From assembly GCF_021502675.1 (NCBI RefSeq), contig NZ_JAKFHA010000007.1:54351-118350 (forward strand): a stretch of 64,000 nucleotides of DNA. Direction: 5' to 3'. Every line of letters begins with the position of its first letter. Position 1 is the stretch's first letter. Both the position numbers and the translations under genes were made by a program. This DNA is from Yinghuangia soli (GTDB taxonomy: Bacteria; Actinomycetota; Actinomycetes; Streptomycetales; Streptomycetaceae). Below, in pieces: positions 11,083 to 19,446 of this stretch. The notes under the pieces were generated by a model that was not told where the DNA came from, made no database searches, and worked only from the letters and a program-made list of their open reading frames with translations.

Positions 11083-11113
11083 CGCTACGTACTTAGAGCC
11101 CACTCTAAGCAAG
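11083..11113 (-). promoter_or_regulatory. MerR-type promoter/operator with 19-bp spacer
   Basis: On the minus strand, TTGCTT (11113-11108) and TAGCGT (11088-11083) are separated by exactly 19 bases. The perfect dyad CTTAGAG-4-CTCTAAG (11093-11110) lies across the spacer and runs into the -35 box. The long spacer with a central dyad is the hallmark of promoters that MerR proteins activate by untwisting DNA. It lies about 50 bases before the merR start. Confidence 0.8.
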
Positions 11114-11150
11114 CCCCGAAGTAGCCCGTCCCACCCCCGCGCAGTTGGGT

Positions 11151-11612
11151 TCAACGCGGCCGGTCCAGGAATTCGCGGATTCCCTTCAGGGGTGGCCCGA
11201 GGTCGGGGTGGTCCAAGGCGGCGCCTTCGAGGTGGATGAGGATCTTGGCGTCCTCCCGGGACTCCGGAAATTCGCGCAGGAACTCGGCGACGCAGGCGTC
11301 GAGGATGCGGAGCGCCTGGTCCTCGACGTCGGAATCGGCGGGCCCGTAGGACGAAGCCTGCGGCGGCGGTGTGGCCAGGATGAAGCCCGGTGCTCCGTCC
11401 CCTCGTTCGTTCACCAGGACCTGCGCCGCACCGGCCTTCGGGAACCCGCCGTAGCGGTCATGTGCCGGCGGCCAGGACACGATCGCCGCGTCGCAGTCGG
11501 CTCCGGTCTCCGGGGCGGAGCCGACGCGGAACTCGACGTCGGGACGCTCGCCCAGGGCATGGCGGCAGGCGTCGACGGTCGGTGCCTTGGCTGCGGCGAC
11601 GACGTACTTCAC
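11151..11612 (-). CDS. Hypothetical protein, possibly macro-domain-like
   Basis: A 153-residue soluble protein starting at GTG 11612. I do not recognise a firm family. The pattern DAAIVSWPPAHDRYGG, then PGFILATPP, then a long C-terminal helix region (ALRILDACVAEFLREF) loosely recalls macro (ADP-ribose binding) domains, but the match is weak. It has no signal peptide or membrane segment. It stands alone between the divergent merR promoter and a dehydrogenase-like gene on the same strand 48 bases further on. Confidence 0.6.
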   Translation of the reverse strand: MKYVVAAAKAPTVDACRHALGERPDVEFRVGSAPETGADCDAAIVSWPPAHDRYGGFPKAGAAQVLVNERGDGAPGFILATPPPQASSYGPADSDVEDQALRILDACVAEFLREFPESREDAKILIHLEGAALDHPDLGPPLKGIREFLDRPR

Positions 11613-11660
11613 GGCATCCCGATTCGGTCAGGGGCGCAGCGGTGCGACTGGGGCGCGTTG

Positions 11661-12884
11661 CTACGGCTTGGGCGGTTCGGCGGGTTCCAGGCGGCGGAAT
11701 TCGATGCCGGCTGCCTGGAGGCGAGTGGTGAGGGCATCGCCCATGGCGGTGGCGGTGGTGACCTGGCCGGAGGTGGTGGGGAGGTCGTCGTAGGCGAGGC
11801 AGAGGGCGGCTTCGGCGAGCATTTTGGAGGTCTCGGTGTAGCCGGGGTCGCCGCCGCGGACTTCGGTGACGACGCGTTCACCGCCGCCGGTGCCGACGAA
11901 GCGGACGGCGAACCAGGCCTTGGCGCGGCGTTCGGGGCTGGGGCCGTCGCCGGGGGCGAGGCGGGACTGGAGGGCGCGGCGGGCGGGCGGGATGTGGGCG
12001 AGGAGGACGAGGGCGGCGACGCCCGCGGCGCCGGCGACGGCGATGGGGAGGCGGCGTACCGAGGCGTAGTGGGAGTAGGTGAAGTCGGGGCCGTAGCGGT
12101 CCAGGGCGCGGGCCGAGCGGGCGATGACCTGCGGGTCGATGGTGGGGAGCGGCATCAGCCAGTCGCCGGTGTCGGGGTCGCGGCGGGGGCGGCCGTCGAT
12201 GGCGCGGGCGGAGCGGGCGGCGGGGGCGTCGGGCTCGGCCTTGTGCGCGAGTTGCTTTTCGAGGCGGCGGCGGGCCTGGACGGCTTCGCGGGAGGCGCGC
12301 AGGCGGGAGAAGGAGGTCAGGGCGGAGGCGAAGGTGCCGCCGGAGATGGTGCCGCCGGCCCGGACCTGGCCTTCGACGCGGATCGGTACGCCTTCGGGCA
12401 GTTGCGCGACGGTGAAGGCGACGCCGAGGTCGTGCGGGATCGAGTCGAAGCCGCAGGCGTGCACGAGGCGGGCACCGGTGCGGACCGCGGTCTCATGGTG
12501 CGCGACGTACATGCGGTCCACGAACTCCGGTTCGCCGGTGAGGTCGAGGTAGTCGGTGCCGGCCTCGGCGCAGGCGGCGACCAGGGGTTCGCCGTGCGTG
12601 ATGTACGGACCGACGGTGGTGGCGAGGACGCGCGTGCTCTCGGCGAGGGTGCGGAGCGACGCCGGGTCGGAGGAGTCCGCGACGAGGAGGGGCAGGTCGG
12701 CGTAGCCGGGGTTGCGGTCCACGAGGCGGTCGCGGACCGCGGTGAGCTTCGCGAGGTCGCGGCCGGCTAGGGCCCAGCGGCAGCCGTCGGGGGCGTGGTC
12801 CGCGAGGTACTCGGCGGTGAGCCCGCCGGTGAAGCCGGTGGCTCCGAACAGCACAAGGTCGTAGGCGCGTTCGTCGGCGGACAT
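11661..12884 (-). CDS. Saccharopine dehydrogenase / trans-acting enoyl reductase family protein
   Basis: A 407-residue protein of the saccharopine dehydrogenase-like family, which in actinobacteria includes the mycobacterial trans-acting enoyl reductase. The N-terminus is a Rossmann fold with the dinucleotide motif LVLFGATGFTGGLTAEYLA. Other family marks are VLATTVGPYITHGEPLVAAC, YLDLTGEPEFVDRMY and HACGFDSIPHDLG. A hydrophobic segment around AVAGAAGVAALVLLAHIPPA may attach it to the membrane. ATG 12884 has GAGGGAG upstream. No polyketide synthase lies nearby, so a role in lipid modification is only a guess. Confidence 0.9.
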   Translation of the reverse strand: MSADERAYDLVLFGATGFTGGLTAEYLADHAPDGCRWALAGRDLAKLTAVRDRLVDRNPGYADLPLLVADSSDPASLRTLAESTRVLATTVGPYITHGEPLVAACAEAGTDYLDLTGEPEFVDRMYVAHHETAVRTGARLVHACGFDSIPHDLGVAFTVAQLPEGVPIRVEGQVRAGGTISGGTFASALTSFSRLRASREAVQARRRLEKQLAHKAEPDAPAARSARAIDGRPRRDPDTGDWLMPLPTIDPQVIARSARALDRYGPDFTYSHYASVRRLPIAVAGAAGVAALVLLAHIPPARRALQSRLAPGDGPSPERRAKAWFAVRFVGTGGGERVVTEVRGGDPGYTETSKMLAEAALCLAYDDLPTTSGQVTTATAMGDALTTRLQAAGIEFRRLEPAEPPKP

Positions 12885-12967
12885 GGCTCCCTCTCGGCGG
12901 GGCGGAACTTCGCGGACGCGCCCATCGTGCCGTGTGCGCGTCCGCGCGTCGACGCCCCACGCGGGGG

Positions 12968-13450
12968 TCAGGCCCGGCGGGTCGCGGAGAGGGCGGCGAT
13001 GCGGGCGGCGGCCTCGGCGGGCTCCTCGTGTTCCCAGACGCGGACGGAGAGCCAGCCGGCGGCGGCGAGCTTGGCGTCGGTGTCGCGGTCGCGGGCCTGG
13101 TTGCGTTCGATCTTGGTACGCCAGAACTCGGCGTTGTTGCGCGGCCAGGTGGCGTGCTCGGGGCAGCCGTGCCAGAAGCAGCCGTCGACGAAGACGGCGA
13201 TGCGGGCGGGCCCGAGGATGACGTCGGCCTCGCGGCGCACGCCCTTCAGCGGCCGCCGGTGGATGCGGAAGCGCAGCCCCAACCGGTGGAGCTGCCTGCG
13301 CAGTTCGACCTCGACCTTGGTGTCGCGGCTGCGCTGGCGGCTCATCCGGTCGCGGGTGGCTTGGGTGGTCTCCAGACGGGTGCGTTCGGCCGGGGTGGAC
13401 GGCTTGGGCGCAGCAGCCTCGGGGTCCGGGGACGTCTCGTGGGTGGGCAC
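12968..13450 (-). CDS. vsr: Very short patch repair (Vsr) DNA mismatch endonuclease
   Basis: A 160-residue protein of the Vsr family, which nicks DNA at T:G mismatches arising from deamination of 5-methylcytosine. The core is well kept: RDRMSRQRSRDTKVEVELRR, then FRIHRRPLKGVRREADVIL, then AVFVDGCFWHGCPEHATWP with the catalytic Asp and the Zn-binding Cys/His residues, and WLSVRVWEHE. The GTG start at 13450 is the earliest that avoids overlap; an ATG inside the core (MSRQRS) would still keep the conserved part. Vsr usually sits next to a cytosine methyltransferase, but none is in this window. Confidence 0.93.
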   Translation of the reverse strand: MPTHETSPDPEAAAPKPSTPAERTRLETTQATRDRMSRQRSRDTKVEVELRRQLHRLGLRFRIHRRPLKGVRREADVILGPARIAVFVDGCFWHGCPEHATWPRNNAEFWRTKIERNQARDRDTDAKLAAAGWLSVRVWEHEEPAEAAARIAALSATRRA

Positions 13451-13557
13451 GGGACCACGATGCCGGCGCGGGACGACAGCGGGACGACAGCAGGACGGCA
13501 TCGGACGACAGTGTGTCGGCAGCGCCCCGGTCGCGGCGCGGCAGCGAAGGCGGTGCG

Positions 13558-14295
13558 TCAGGCGCCCGCAATGGCGGCGTGCATTTCCCAGACGAGGACT
13601 TCGGCAGGCGCGGTGGCGGTGAGGTGCTGGCCCTGCGCGCCCGTGATGCGGACCGCGTCGCCCTCGGCCAGCGGCCCGGCGCCTTCGAGGTCGACGCTGC
13701 CCTTGGCGACGAAGACGTGCGCGTACGGGGCGGTCGGGAGCGCCGCGGACTCGCCGGGGGCGAGGCGGGCGACGTGCAGCGCGGCGTCCTTCTGGTGGAT
13801 ACGGATCGCCGCGTCGTGGCCGGGGCGGCCGGACGCGACGGTGACCAGGCCGCCGCGGTCGAGCTCGGCGGAGACGTCGAGCTGCTCGTATCCGGGGGTG
13901 ATGCCGGCCTCGTCGGGCAGCACCCACATCTGCACGAAGTGCACGGGTTCGGGGGCGGCCGCGGCTCCGGTGTCGTTCTTCTCCGAGTGCAGGATCCCGG
14001 CGCCGGCCGACATGCGCTGCGCGAGGCCGGGCTGGATGACGCCGTTGTGGCCCTCGGAGTCCTGGTGCACGAGCGAGCCGGACAGCACCCAGGTGACGAT
14101 CTCCATGTCGCGGTGCGGGTGGGTGTCGAAGCCGGTGCCGGGGGCGACGATGTCGTCGTTGCTGACCAGGAGCAGCCCGAAGTGGGTGTTGGCCGGGTCG
14201 TAGTGCCGGCTGAACGAGAAGCTGTGGTGGGAGTCCAGCCAGCCCGCCTCGGTGTGGAAGCGGTCGGTGGCGCGGCGTACGTCGTAGGGGGTCAT
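13558..14295 (-). CDS. Pirin family protein (cupin)
   Basis: A 245-residue bicupin. The metal-binding N-terminal cupin carries FDTHPHRDMEIVTWVLSG, giving two histidines, with further ligands in AGAGILHSEKND. The C-terminal half (YAHVFVAKGSVDLEGAGPL) is the second cupin. Pirins are iron-binding cytoplasmic proteins with quercetinase or regulatory roles; which applies here is unknown. ATG 14295 is followed by a 346-base intergenic stretch shared with the divergent B12 operon. Confidence 0.93.
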   Translation of the reverse strand: MTPYDVRRATDRFHTEAGWLDSHHSFSFSRHYDPANTHFGLLLVSNDDIVAPGTGFDTHPHRDMEIVTWVLSGSLVHQDSEGHNGVIQPGLAQRMSAGAGILHSEKNDTGAAAAPEPVHFVQMWVLPDEAGITPGYEQLDVSAELDRGGLVTVASGRPGHDAAIRIHQKDAALHVARLAPGESAALPTAPYAHVFVAKGSVDLEGAGPLAEGDAVRITGAQGQHLTATAPAEVLVWEMHAAIAGA

Positions 14296-14409
14296 GCCAC
14301 TCTCCGGGTCGTGCGGTGCGGGCGCGGGTACGCGCCGGCGGGGGCGGAACGAAGCGGGCGGGCGCGCGGCGGTCTTGCCCCGGCCGTCCCCGCAACGGTA
14401 GGGCCGATG

Positions 14410-14620
14410 CCCGGTTGGTATCGTCGTGAATCCGGCGGAACCGTTCGCCGAGACGCAGTGTGCAGCGAAGTCCGGTGCGATTCCGGCGCTGTCCCGCAAC
14501 TGAGATGCCCTCCCGCCCCGGCGGCCGGGGGACGAGCCAGGTCGCCTCGCCTGCGTCGACGACGTCAGCCCTCGTAGGAAGGGCGAACCGTCCACGGGTC
14601 CTGCGTCCCCTCCCCCGTGG
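14410..14620 (+). promoter_or_regulatory. Cobalamin riboswitch
   Basis: The conserved AdoCbl riboswitch core is readable: GAAGTCCGGTGCGATTCCGG from 14467, then GCTGTCCCGCAACTGAGA, and the B12-box-like GAGCCAGG around 14534-14541. A hairpin with arms CCACGGG (14592-14598) and CCCGTGG (14614-14620) lies just before the ribosome binding site of btuF (ATG 14642) and is the likely expression platform. Bound cobalamin should shut off the transport operon. Outer boundaries are approximate. Confidence 0.9.
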
Positions 14621-14641
14621 GTAGCACGTGGGAGAACCCTC

Positions 14642-15571
14642 ATGAAGCTCGGCACGATACTGCGGCCTGCCGCCGCGGTGGTCCTGGGCGCGCTCGTCCT
14701 GACCGGCTGCGGCGACGACAAGAAGGACGACAAGGGCAACGCCGCACCGGCCGGCTCGGCGGCCCCCGGCGGCAGCTCCGCGCCCGCCGCGGACGCGCCG
14801 AAGAAGATCGTCTCGCTGACCCCGTCGGCCACCGAGATGCTGTACGCGATCGGCGCCGGCAAGCAGGTCGTGGCCGTCGACGACCAGTCGAACTTCCCGG
14901 CCGAGGCGCCCAAGACCGAGCTGTCCGGCTTCAAGCCGAACGTCGAGGCGATCGCCAAGTACACCCCGGACATGGTCGTCATCTCGGACGACATCGACGG
15001 CGTGAAGGCCAAGCTCGAGACCCTGAAGATCAAGGTCGTCGAGGTGCCCGCCGCGAAGAACTTCACCGAGATGTACGCGCAGTTCGACAAGCTCGGCGCG
15101 GCCACCGGGCACGCCGGCGAGGCCGCCGCGGTCACCGCCAAGATGAAGAAGGACATCGAGGAGATCGTCGCCAAGGCCAAGAAGCCGGCGGCGCCCTTGA
15201 ACTACTTCCACGAGCTGGACAACTCCGGCTACAGCGTCACGTCCAAGACGTTCATCGGCGAGGTCTACGGGCTGTTCGGCCTGAAGAACATCGCGGACGC
15301 GGCGGACAAGAGCGGCTCCGGCTACCCGCAGGTCTCCACCGAGCACATCGTGCAGGCCGACCCGGACCTGATCTTCCTGGCCGACACCAAGTGCTGCCAG
15401 CAGAACCTGGACACCGTGTCGAAGCGCCCGGGCTGGGACAAGATCAAGGCCGTGCAGACCGGCAACGTGGTCGCCCTCGACGACGACATCGCGTCCCGCT
15501 GGGGCCCGCGCGTGGTCGACCTGGTGAAGGCCGTCGCGCAGGCGGTCGACAAGGCCGGCGCCGGCGCGTGA
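14642..15571 (+). CDS. btuF: Cobalamin/corrinoid ABC transporter substrate-binding lipoprotein
   Basis: A 309-residue binding protein of the BtuF/FepB (class III) fold. It has a lipoprotein signal ending in LVLTGC and an acidic/Lys-rich tether, then PKKIVSLTPSATEMLYAIGA, the usual start of BtuF proteins, and later PDMVVISDDIDGVK. The cobalamin riboswitch upstream and the cbiZ gene downstream make a corrinoid ligand much more likely than a siderophore. ATG 14642 follows GGGAGA. The TGA overlaps the GTG of btuC (GTGA). Confidence 0.92.
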   Translation: MKLGTILRPAAAVVLGALVLTGCGDDKKDDKGNAAPAGSAAPGGSSAPAADAPKKIVSLTPSATEMLYAIGAGKQVVAVDDQSNFPAEAPKTELSGFKPNVEAIAKYTPDMVVISDDIDGVKAKLETLKIKVVEVPAAKNFTEMYAQFDKLGAATGHAGEAAAVTAKMKKDIEEIVAKAKKPAAPLNYFHELDNSGYSVTSKTFIGEVYGLFGLKNIADAADKSGSGYPQVSTEHIVQADPDLIFLADTKCCQQNLDTVSKRPGWDKIKAVQTGNVVALDDDIASRWGPRVVDLVKAVAQAVDKAGAGA

Positions 15572-16635
15572 TATCCCGTCCTGCGATCCGGCGCCGGCCG
15601 GCAGCCGAAGGCCGCGCGTACGTCGCGTACGCGGTCGGCACCGTGCTGCTGGTCGGCGCCGTGATCGCAGGCCTGCTGGTCGGCGCGGCCGACCTGCCGG
15701 TCCGCGGCGTGCTCCTCGCGCTCATGGACCTGCTGCCGGGGGTGAGCGTCGACCACGGGCTGACCCCCGTGGAGTACGCGCTGCTCATGGAGATCCGCAT
15801 GCCGCGCGTGGTCGGCGCGGTGCTGGTCGGCGGCCTGCTGGCGGTCGCGGGGGCGGGCTACCAAGGGGTGTTCCGCAACCCGATGGCCGATCCGTACCTG
15901 CTCGGTGCGGCGGCCGGCGCGGGGCTCGGCGCGACCCTGGTGATCGGCTACTGGGACGTCGAATCGGTGGCCGGCATCGGCGTGGTGCCGCTGGCCGCCT
16001 TCGTCGGCGCGATCGCGGGCGTGCTCATGGCGTACGCGCTGGGCGCCACCGCGGGACGCGTGGAGGGCACCGTCACGCTGGTGCTCGCCGGGGTCGCGGT
16101 CTCCGCATTCCTGTCCGCGGTGCAGACGTTCGTCATGCAGGACAAGGTCGACGAACTGCGCCGCATCTACAGCTGGATCCTCGGCAGCCTGACCTCGGTC
16201 GGCTGGACCGAAGTGCAACTGGCGCTCCCGTACGCCGCGGTCAGCGTCTTCGTGCTGCTGCTGCACGGCCGGCTCCTCGACGTCATGACGGTCGGCGACG
16301 AGGAGGCCGCGGTACTCGGCGTCGACGCCGCGAAGGTGCGCTTCCTCGTGCTGCTCGCCGCCTCGCTGGCCACCGCGACCGCGGTGGCGATCAGCGGCCT
16401 GATCGGCTTCCTCGGCATCGTCGTGCCGCATGCGGTACGCCGCCTCGCGGGCGGCAGCTACCGCCGCATCCTGCCGCTGTCGGTGCTGGCCGGCGGCGCG
16501 TTCCTGGTGGTCGCGGACATCATCGCGCGCACCGTCACGGCACCCGGCGAACTGCCGATCGGCGTCGTCACCGCGTTCATCGGCGCCCCGTTCTTCGTGG
16601 TCGTGCTGCGCGCCACGCGGCGGGTGGACCTGTGA
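15568..16635 (+). CDS. btuC: Corrinoid ABC transporter permease
   Basis: A 355-residue FecCD/BtuC-family permease with about ten membrane helices. Family marks include MEIRMPRVVGAVLVGGLLAV, AGAGYQGVFRNPMADPYLLG and AISGLIGFLGIVVPHAVRRL. It starts at GTG 15568, overlapping the btuF stop by four bases, and its own stop overlaps the btuD start (GTGA), so the three transport genes are translationally coupled. The frame is open upstream to 14617, but that is a shadow of btuF. Confidence 0.94.
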   Translation: MISRPAIRRRPAAEGRAYVAYAVGTVLLVGAVIAGLLVGAADLPVRGVLLALMDLLPGVSVDHGLTPVEYALLMEIRMPRVVGAVLVGGLLAVAGAGYQGVFRNPMADPYLLGAAAGAGLGATLVIGYWDVESVAGIGVVPLAAFVGAIAGVLMAYALGATAGRVEGTVTLVLAGVAVSAFLSAVQTFVMQDKVDELRRIYSWILGSLTSVGWTEVQLALPYAAVSVFVLLLHGRLLDVMTVGDEEAAVLGVDAAKVRFLVLLAASLATATAVAISGLIGFLGIVVPHAVRRLAGGSYRRILPLSVLAGGAFLVVADIIARTVTAPGELPIGVVTAFIGAPFFVVVLRATRRVDL

Positions 16636-17444
16636 CCGGCCTGGAGATCGCCGGCCTCGACGTGGCCCGCGACCGCTGCCCGGTCCTGCAGGGCATCGAC
16701 GCGCAGGTCGGACAGGGCGGCTGGCTGGCCGTCATCGGCCCCAACGGGGCCGGCAAGTCGACGCTGCTCAAGGCCGTCGCCGGGCTCCTCCCCTATACCG
16801 GCACGGTAACCGCGGCCGGGGTCCCGCTGCGCGGCCTGGCGGCCCGCAAGCTGGCCCGGACCATCGCGTACACGCCGCAGGACCCGGTGGTCCCGGCGCA
16901 GATGTCGGTGCGCGAGTACGTCCTCCTGGGCCGCACCCCCTATCTGGGCTACCTCGCGGTGCCCGGGCGCAGCGACCGGGCGATCGTCGACGGCGTGCTG
17001 GAGCGCCTCGACCTCGGCTCTTTCGCGGAGCGCGAGGTCGGCCGGCTGTCCGGCGGCGAACGCCAGCGCGCCGTCCTGGCCCGGGCGCTCGCCCAGCAGG
17101 CCCCGGTGCTGCTGCTCGACGAGCCGACCACCGCGCTGGACCTCGGCCACCAGCAGCAGGTGCTCGAACTCGTCGACCGGCTGCGCCGCGACGACGGCCT
17201 CACGGTGGTGACCACGCTGCACGACCTCGGGGTCGCCGCGCAGTACGCGGACCGCTTGCTGCTCCTGGTCGAGGGCCGCGCGGTGGCGTCCGGGACGGCC
17301 GCCGAAGTACTGACCCCGGAGAGCATCGCCCGGCACTACAACGCGCACGTCGAGGTCACGACGGGCACGGACGGGCGGCCGCAGGTGCACTTGGTGCGGC
17401 CGGGTCGCGACACCGCGGTCCCGGTGCGAAAGGCGGATGCGTGA
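16632..17444 (+). CDS. btuD: Corrinoid ABC transporter ATP-binding protein
   Basis: A 270-residue ATPase of the FecE/BtuD type. Motifs: Walker A GPNGAGKSTLLKAVAG, Q-loop YTPQDPVVPAQMSV, signature LSGGERQRAVLARALAQ, Walker B LLLDEPTTALDLGHQQQ and switch TTLHDLGVAAQ. The start is GTG 16632, overlapping the btuC stop. Its end overlaps the start of cbiZ by eight bases if cbiZ begins at 17437. Confidence 0.94.
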   Translation: MTGLEIAGLDVARDRCPVLQGIDAQVGQGGWLAVIGPNGAGKSTLLKAVAGLLPYTGTVTAAGVPLRGLAARKLARTIAYTPQDPVVPAQMSVREYVLLGRTPYLGYLAVPGRSDRAIVDGVLERLDLGSFAEREVGRLSGGERQRAVLARALAQQAPVLLLDEPTTALDLGHQQQVLELVDRLRRDDGLTVVTTLHDLGVAAQYADRLLLLVEGRAVASGTAAEVLTPESIARHYNAHVEVTTGTDGRPQVHLVRPGRDTAVPVRKADA

Positions 17445-18171
17445 CATGACCACGCTGCCTGCGCCGTCCGGCGGTTCCCGGTACGAGGCGCCCGTCACGC
17501 GGCCCTTCCCCTCGCCCGGACTCGTCCGCCACGACGGGTGGCCGACCCTGGTCTGGCGTCTCGGTCCGGGCTGGCGGACGGTCTCCAGCGCGATCCTCGG
17601 CGGCGGCCTCGGCGACCGCGAGTGGCTGGTGAACATGCAGGTGCAGCCCGGGTATTCGCGGATGGACCCGGCCCGGCACCTGACCGAGGCGGCCGCCGCG
17701 CAGGGCCTCGACCCGGCGGCCCCCGGGGTCGGGCTCATGACCGCCGCCCAGGTCGACGCGTACACGTCCGGCGAGGACCAGGGCGTGCGCGCGTGGGCGA
17801 CCACCGGCATCGGCATCCCCGTCTGGGCCGCCGCCCCGGAGCCAGGTGCGGCCGGGATCCCGGCCCCCGGCACGATCAACATCGTGGCCGCGCTACCGGT
17901 CCCGATGAGCGACGCGGCCCTGGTGAACGCGGTCGCCACGGCCACCGAGGCCAAAGTTCAGGCCCTGATCGAGACCGGCTACGCCTGCACCGGCACCCCC
18001 TCGGACGCGATCTGCATCGCCGCCCCCGTCGCAGGTCCGGCCGACGAGCCCGAGCTTTTCGGCGGCCCCCGCTCGGTCTGGGGCGCCCGGCTCGCCCGCG
18101 CGGTCCACGCGGCCGTCGCGCAGGGCGCCCGGGACGACCGCGTACGCCGATCGGCCCGCGAGGGGTCATGA
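17437..18171 (+). CDS. cbiZ: Adenosylcobinamide amidohydrolase
   Basis: A 244-residue CbiZ-family enzyme, which cuts the aminopropanol arm from adenosylcobinamide to give adenosylcobyric acid, letting the cell rebuild its own cobamide from scavenged corrinoids. Marks include SSAILGGGLGDREWLVNMQV, VGLMTAAQVDAY, GTINIVAALPVPMSDAALVN, ATEAKVQAL and CTGTPSDAICIA. Two ATGs are possible, 17437 and 17446; the first is four bases after AAAGGCGG and the second may be better spaced. Placement behind btuFCD and a B12 riboswitch fits salvage. Its stop overlaps the fasR start. Confidence 0.9.
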   Translation: MRDMTTLPAPSGGSRYEAPVTRPFPSPGLVRHDGWPTLVWRLGPGWRTVSSAILGGGLGDREWLVNMQVQPGYSRMDPARHLTEAAAAQGLDPAAPGVGLMTAAQVDAYTSGEDQGVRAWATTGIGIPVWAAAPEPGAAGIPAPGTINIVAALPVPMSDAALVNAVATATEAKVQALIETGYACTGTPSDAICIAAPVAGPADEPELFGGPRSVWGARLARAVHAAVAQGARDDRVRRSAREGS

Positions 18172-19367
18172 TGGTCCCCGTGACCTCCCGATCTTCCGGA
18201 TCCGACGCCGCCAAGCGGGCCGCGACCGTACGCCGGCTCGAGAAGTCCGCGGGCACGCTGGCCGGCGCCGCCGCGGCCCGGATGGACGAGACCCTCAAGT
18301 GGTACCGCAACATGCCGGCCGACAACCGGTCGTGGATCGGCCTCGTCGCGCAGGCCGGCATCGCCGCGTTCACCGAGTGGTTCCGGCACCCCGAGGCCCC
18401 GTACGCGGTCAGCGCCGACGTCTTCGGGACCGCGCCGCGCGAGCTGACCCGGGCCATCACGCTGCCGCAGACCGTCGAACTCGTCCGGGTGACCATCGAG
18501 GTCGTCGAGGCGCAGATCGAGGAACTCGCCGCCCCCGGCTACGCCCAGGTGCTGCGCGAGGCGCTGCTGCTCTACTCCCGCGAGATCGCCTTCGCGACCG
18601 CGCAGGTCTACGCGCACGCCGCCGAGGCGCGCGGCGCGTGGGACGCCCGCCTGGAGGCGCTGGTCGTGCACTCGCTGCTGCGCGGCGAGGCCGACGAGGG
18701 CATCCTGTCCCGGGCCGCGGCGCTGGGCTGGGGCTCGCCGGAATCCGTCATGGTGGTGGTCGGCAACGCCCCGGACGGCGACACCCAGGCCGTGGTGGAC
18801 AGCATCCACCGGGCCGGCCGCAACGCCCGCCTCAACGTGCTGACCGGCGTGCAGGGCGGCCGCCTCGTGGTGATCCTGGGCGGCGCGGAGGACCCGCTGC
18901 GCGCCACGCGCTCGCTGATCGGCCAGTTCGGGCCGGGCCCGGTGGTCGTGGGGCCGAGCGTGCCCGATCTGCTGGCGGCTGTAGGGTCGGCACAGTCGGC
19001 GACCGCCGGCCACCGCGCCTGCGCGGCCTGGCCGGACGCCCCGCGGCCGGTGCTCTCCGACGACCTGCTGCCCGAACGCGCGCTGGCCGGCGACGAGGAA
19101 GCCCGGCGGCAGCTGGTGGAGGAGATCTACATACCGCTGCACGCGGCGGGTTCCGCGTTGCTGGAGACACTGTCGGTGTACCTGGAGCAGGCCTCTTCCC
19201 TGGAAGGCGCGGCACGCATGCTTTTCGTGCACCCGAATACCGTGCGTTACCGGCTGCGACGCGTCATGGACGTCACCGGCCTGGTACCGACGGAGGCCCG
19301 TTCCGCTTTCACGCTGCAGGTGTCGCTGATCCTCGGGCGGCTGGCCGCCGCGGACGGCGTTTTGTAG
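18168..19367 (+). CDS. fasR: PucR-family transcriptional regulator of fatty acid synthesis
   Basis: A 399-residue regulator resembling Streptomyces FasR, the activator of the fabDHPF operon. The N-terminal half has GTLAGAAAARMDETLKWYRN and an all-helical region. The C-terminal PucR-type helix-turn-helix (LETLSVYLEQASSLEGAARM, then LFVHPNTVRYRLRRV) binds DNA. Possible starts are ATG 18168, ATG 18171 and GTG 18180; the first overlaps the cbiZ stop. Its usual target, fabD, begins 79 bases after its stop. A 21-bp dyad covers its last codons. FabD neighbourhood and sequence support the name; the ligand is believed to be acyl-CoA-like but is not shown here. Confidence 0.88.
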   Translation: MMVPVTSRSSGSDAAKRAATVRRLEKSAGTLAGAAAARMDETLKWYRNMPADNRSWIGLVAQAGIAAFTEWFRHPEAPYAVSADVFGTAPRELTRAITLPQTVELVRVTIEVVEAQIEELAAPGYAQVLREALLLYSREIAFATAQVYAHAAEARGAWDARLEALVVHSLLRGEADEGILSRAAALGWGSPESVMVVVGNAPDGDTQAVVDSIHRAGRNARLNVLTGVQGGRLVVILGGAEDPLRATRSLIGQFGPGPVVVGPSVPDLLAAVGSAQSATAGHRACAAWPDAPRPVLSDDLLPERALAGDEEARRQLVEEIYIPLHAAGSALLETLSVYLEQASSLEGAARMLFVHPNTVRYRLRRVMDVTGLVPTEARSAFTLQVSLILGRLAAADGVL

Positions 19368-19380
19368 AAGTCCTACAAAA
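19360..19380. promoter_or_regulatory. 21-bp perfect dyad across the fasR stop, upstream of fabD
   Basis: Arms TTTTGTAG (19360-19367) and CTACAAAA (19373-19380) are perfectly complementary around a 5-base centre. The dyad ends 66 bases before the fabD GTG. It is AT-rich in very GC-rich surroundings, which suits an operator, perhaps for FasR. A weak terminator is the alternative, but the arms are AT-rich and short. Confidence 0.5.
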
Positions 19381-19446
19381 CCCCCTTCTGATCTTCGTCA
19401 GCGCCGACACGGGGTGCACCCCCCTCTCTCGCGGGAGGGTTGATAC

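Noticed and set aside
14642-17444. Siderophore importer
   Set aside because: The cobalamin riboswitch and cbiZ point to corrinoids instead.
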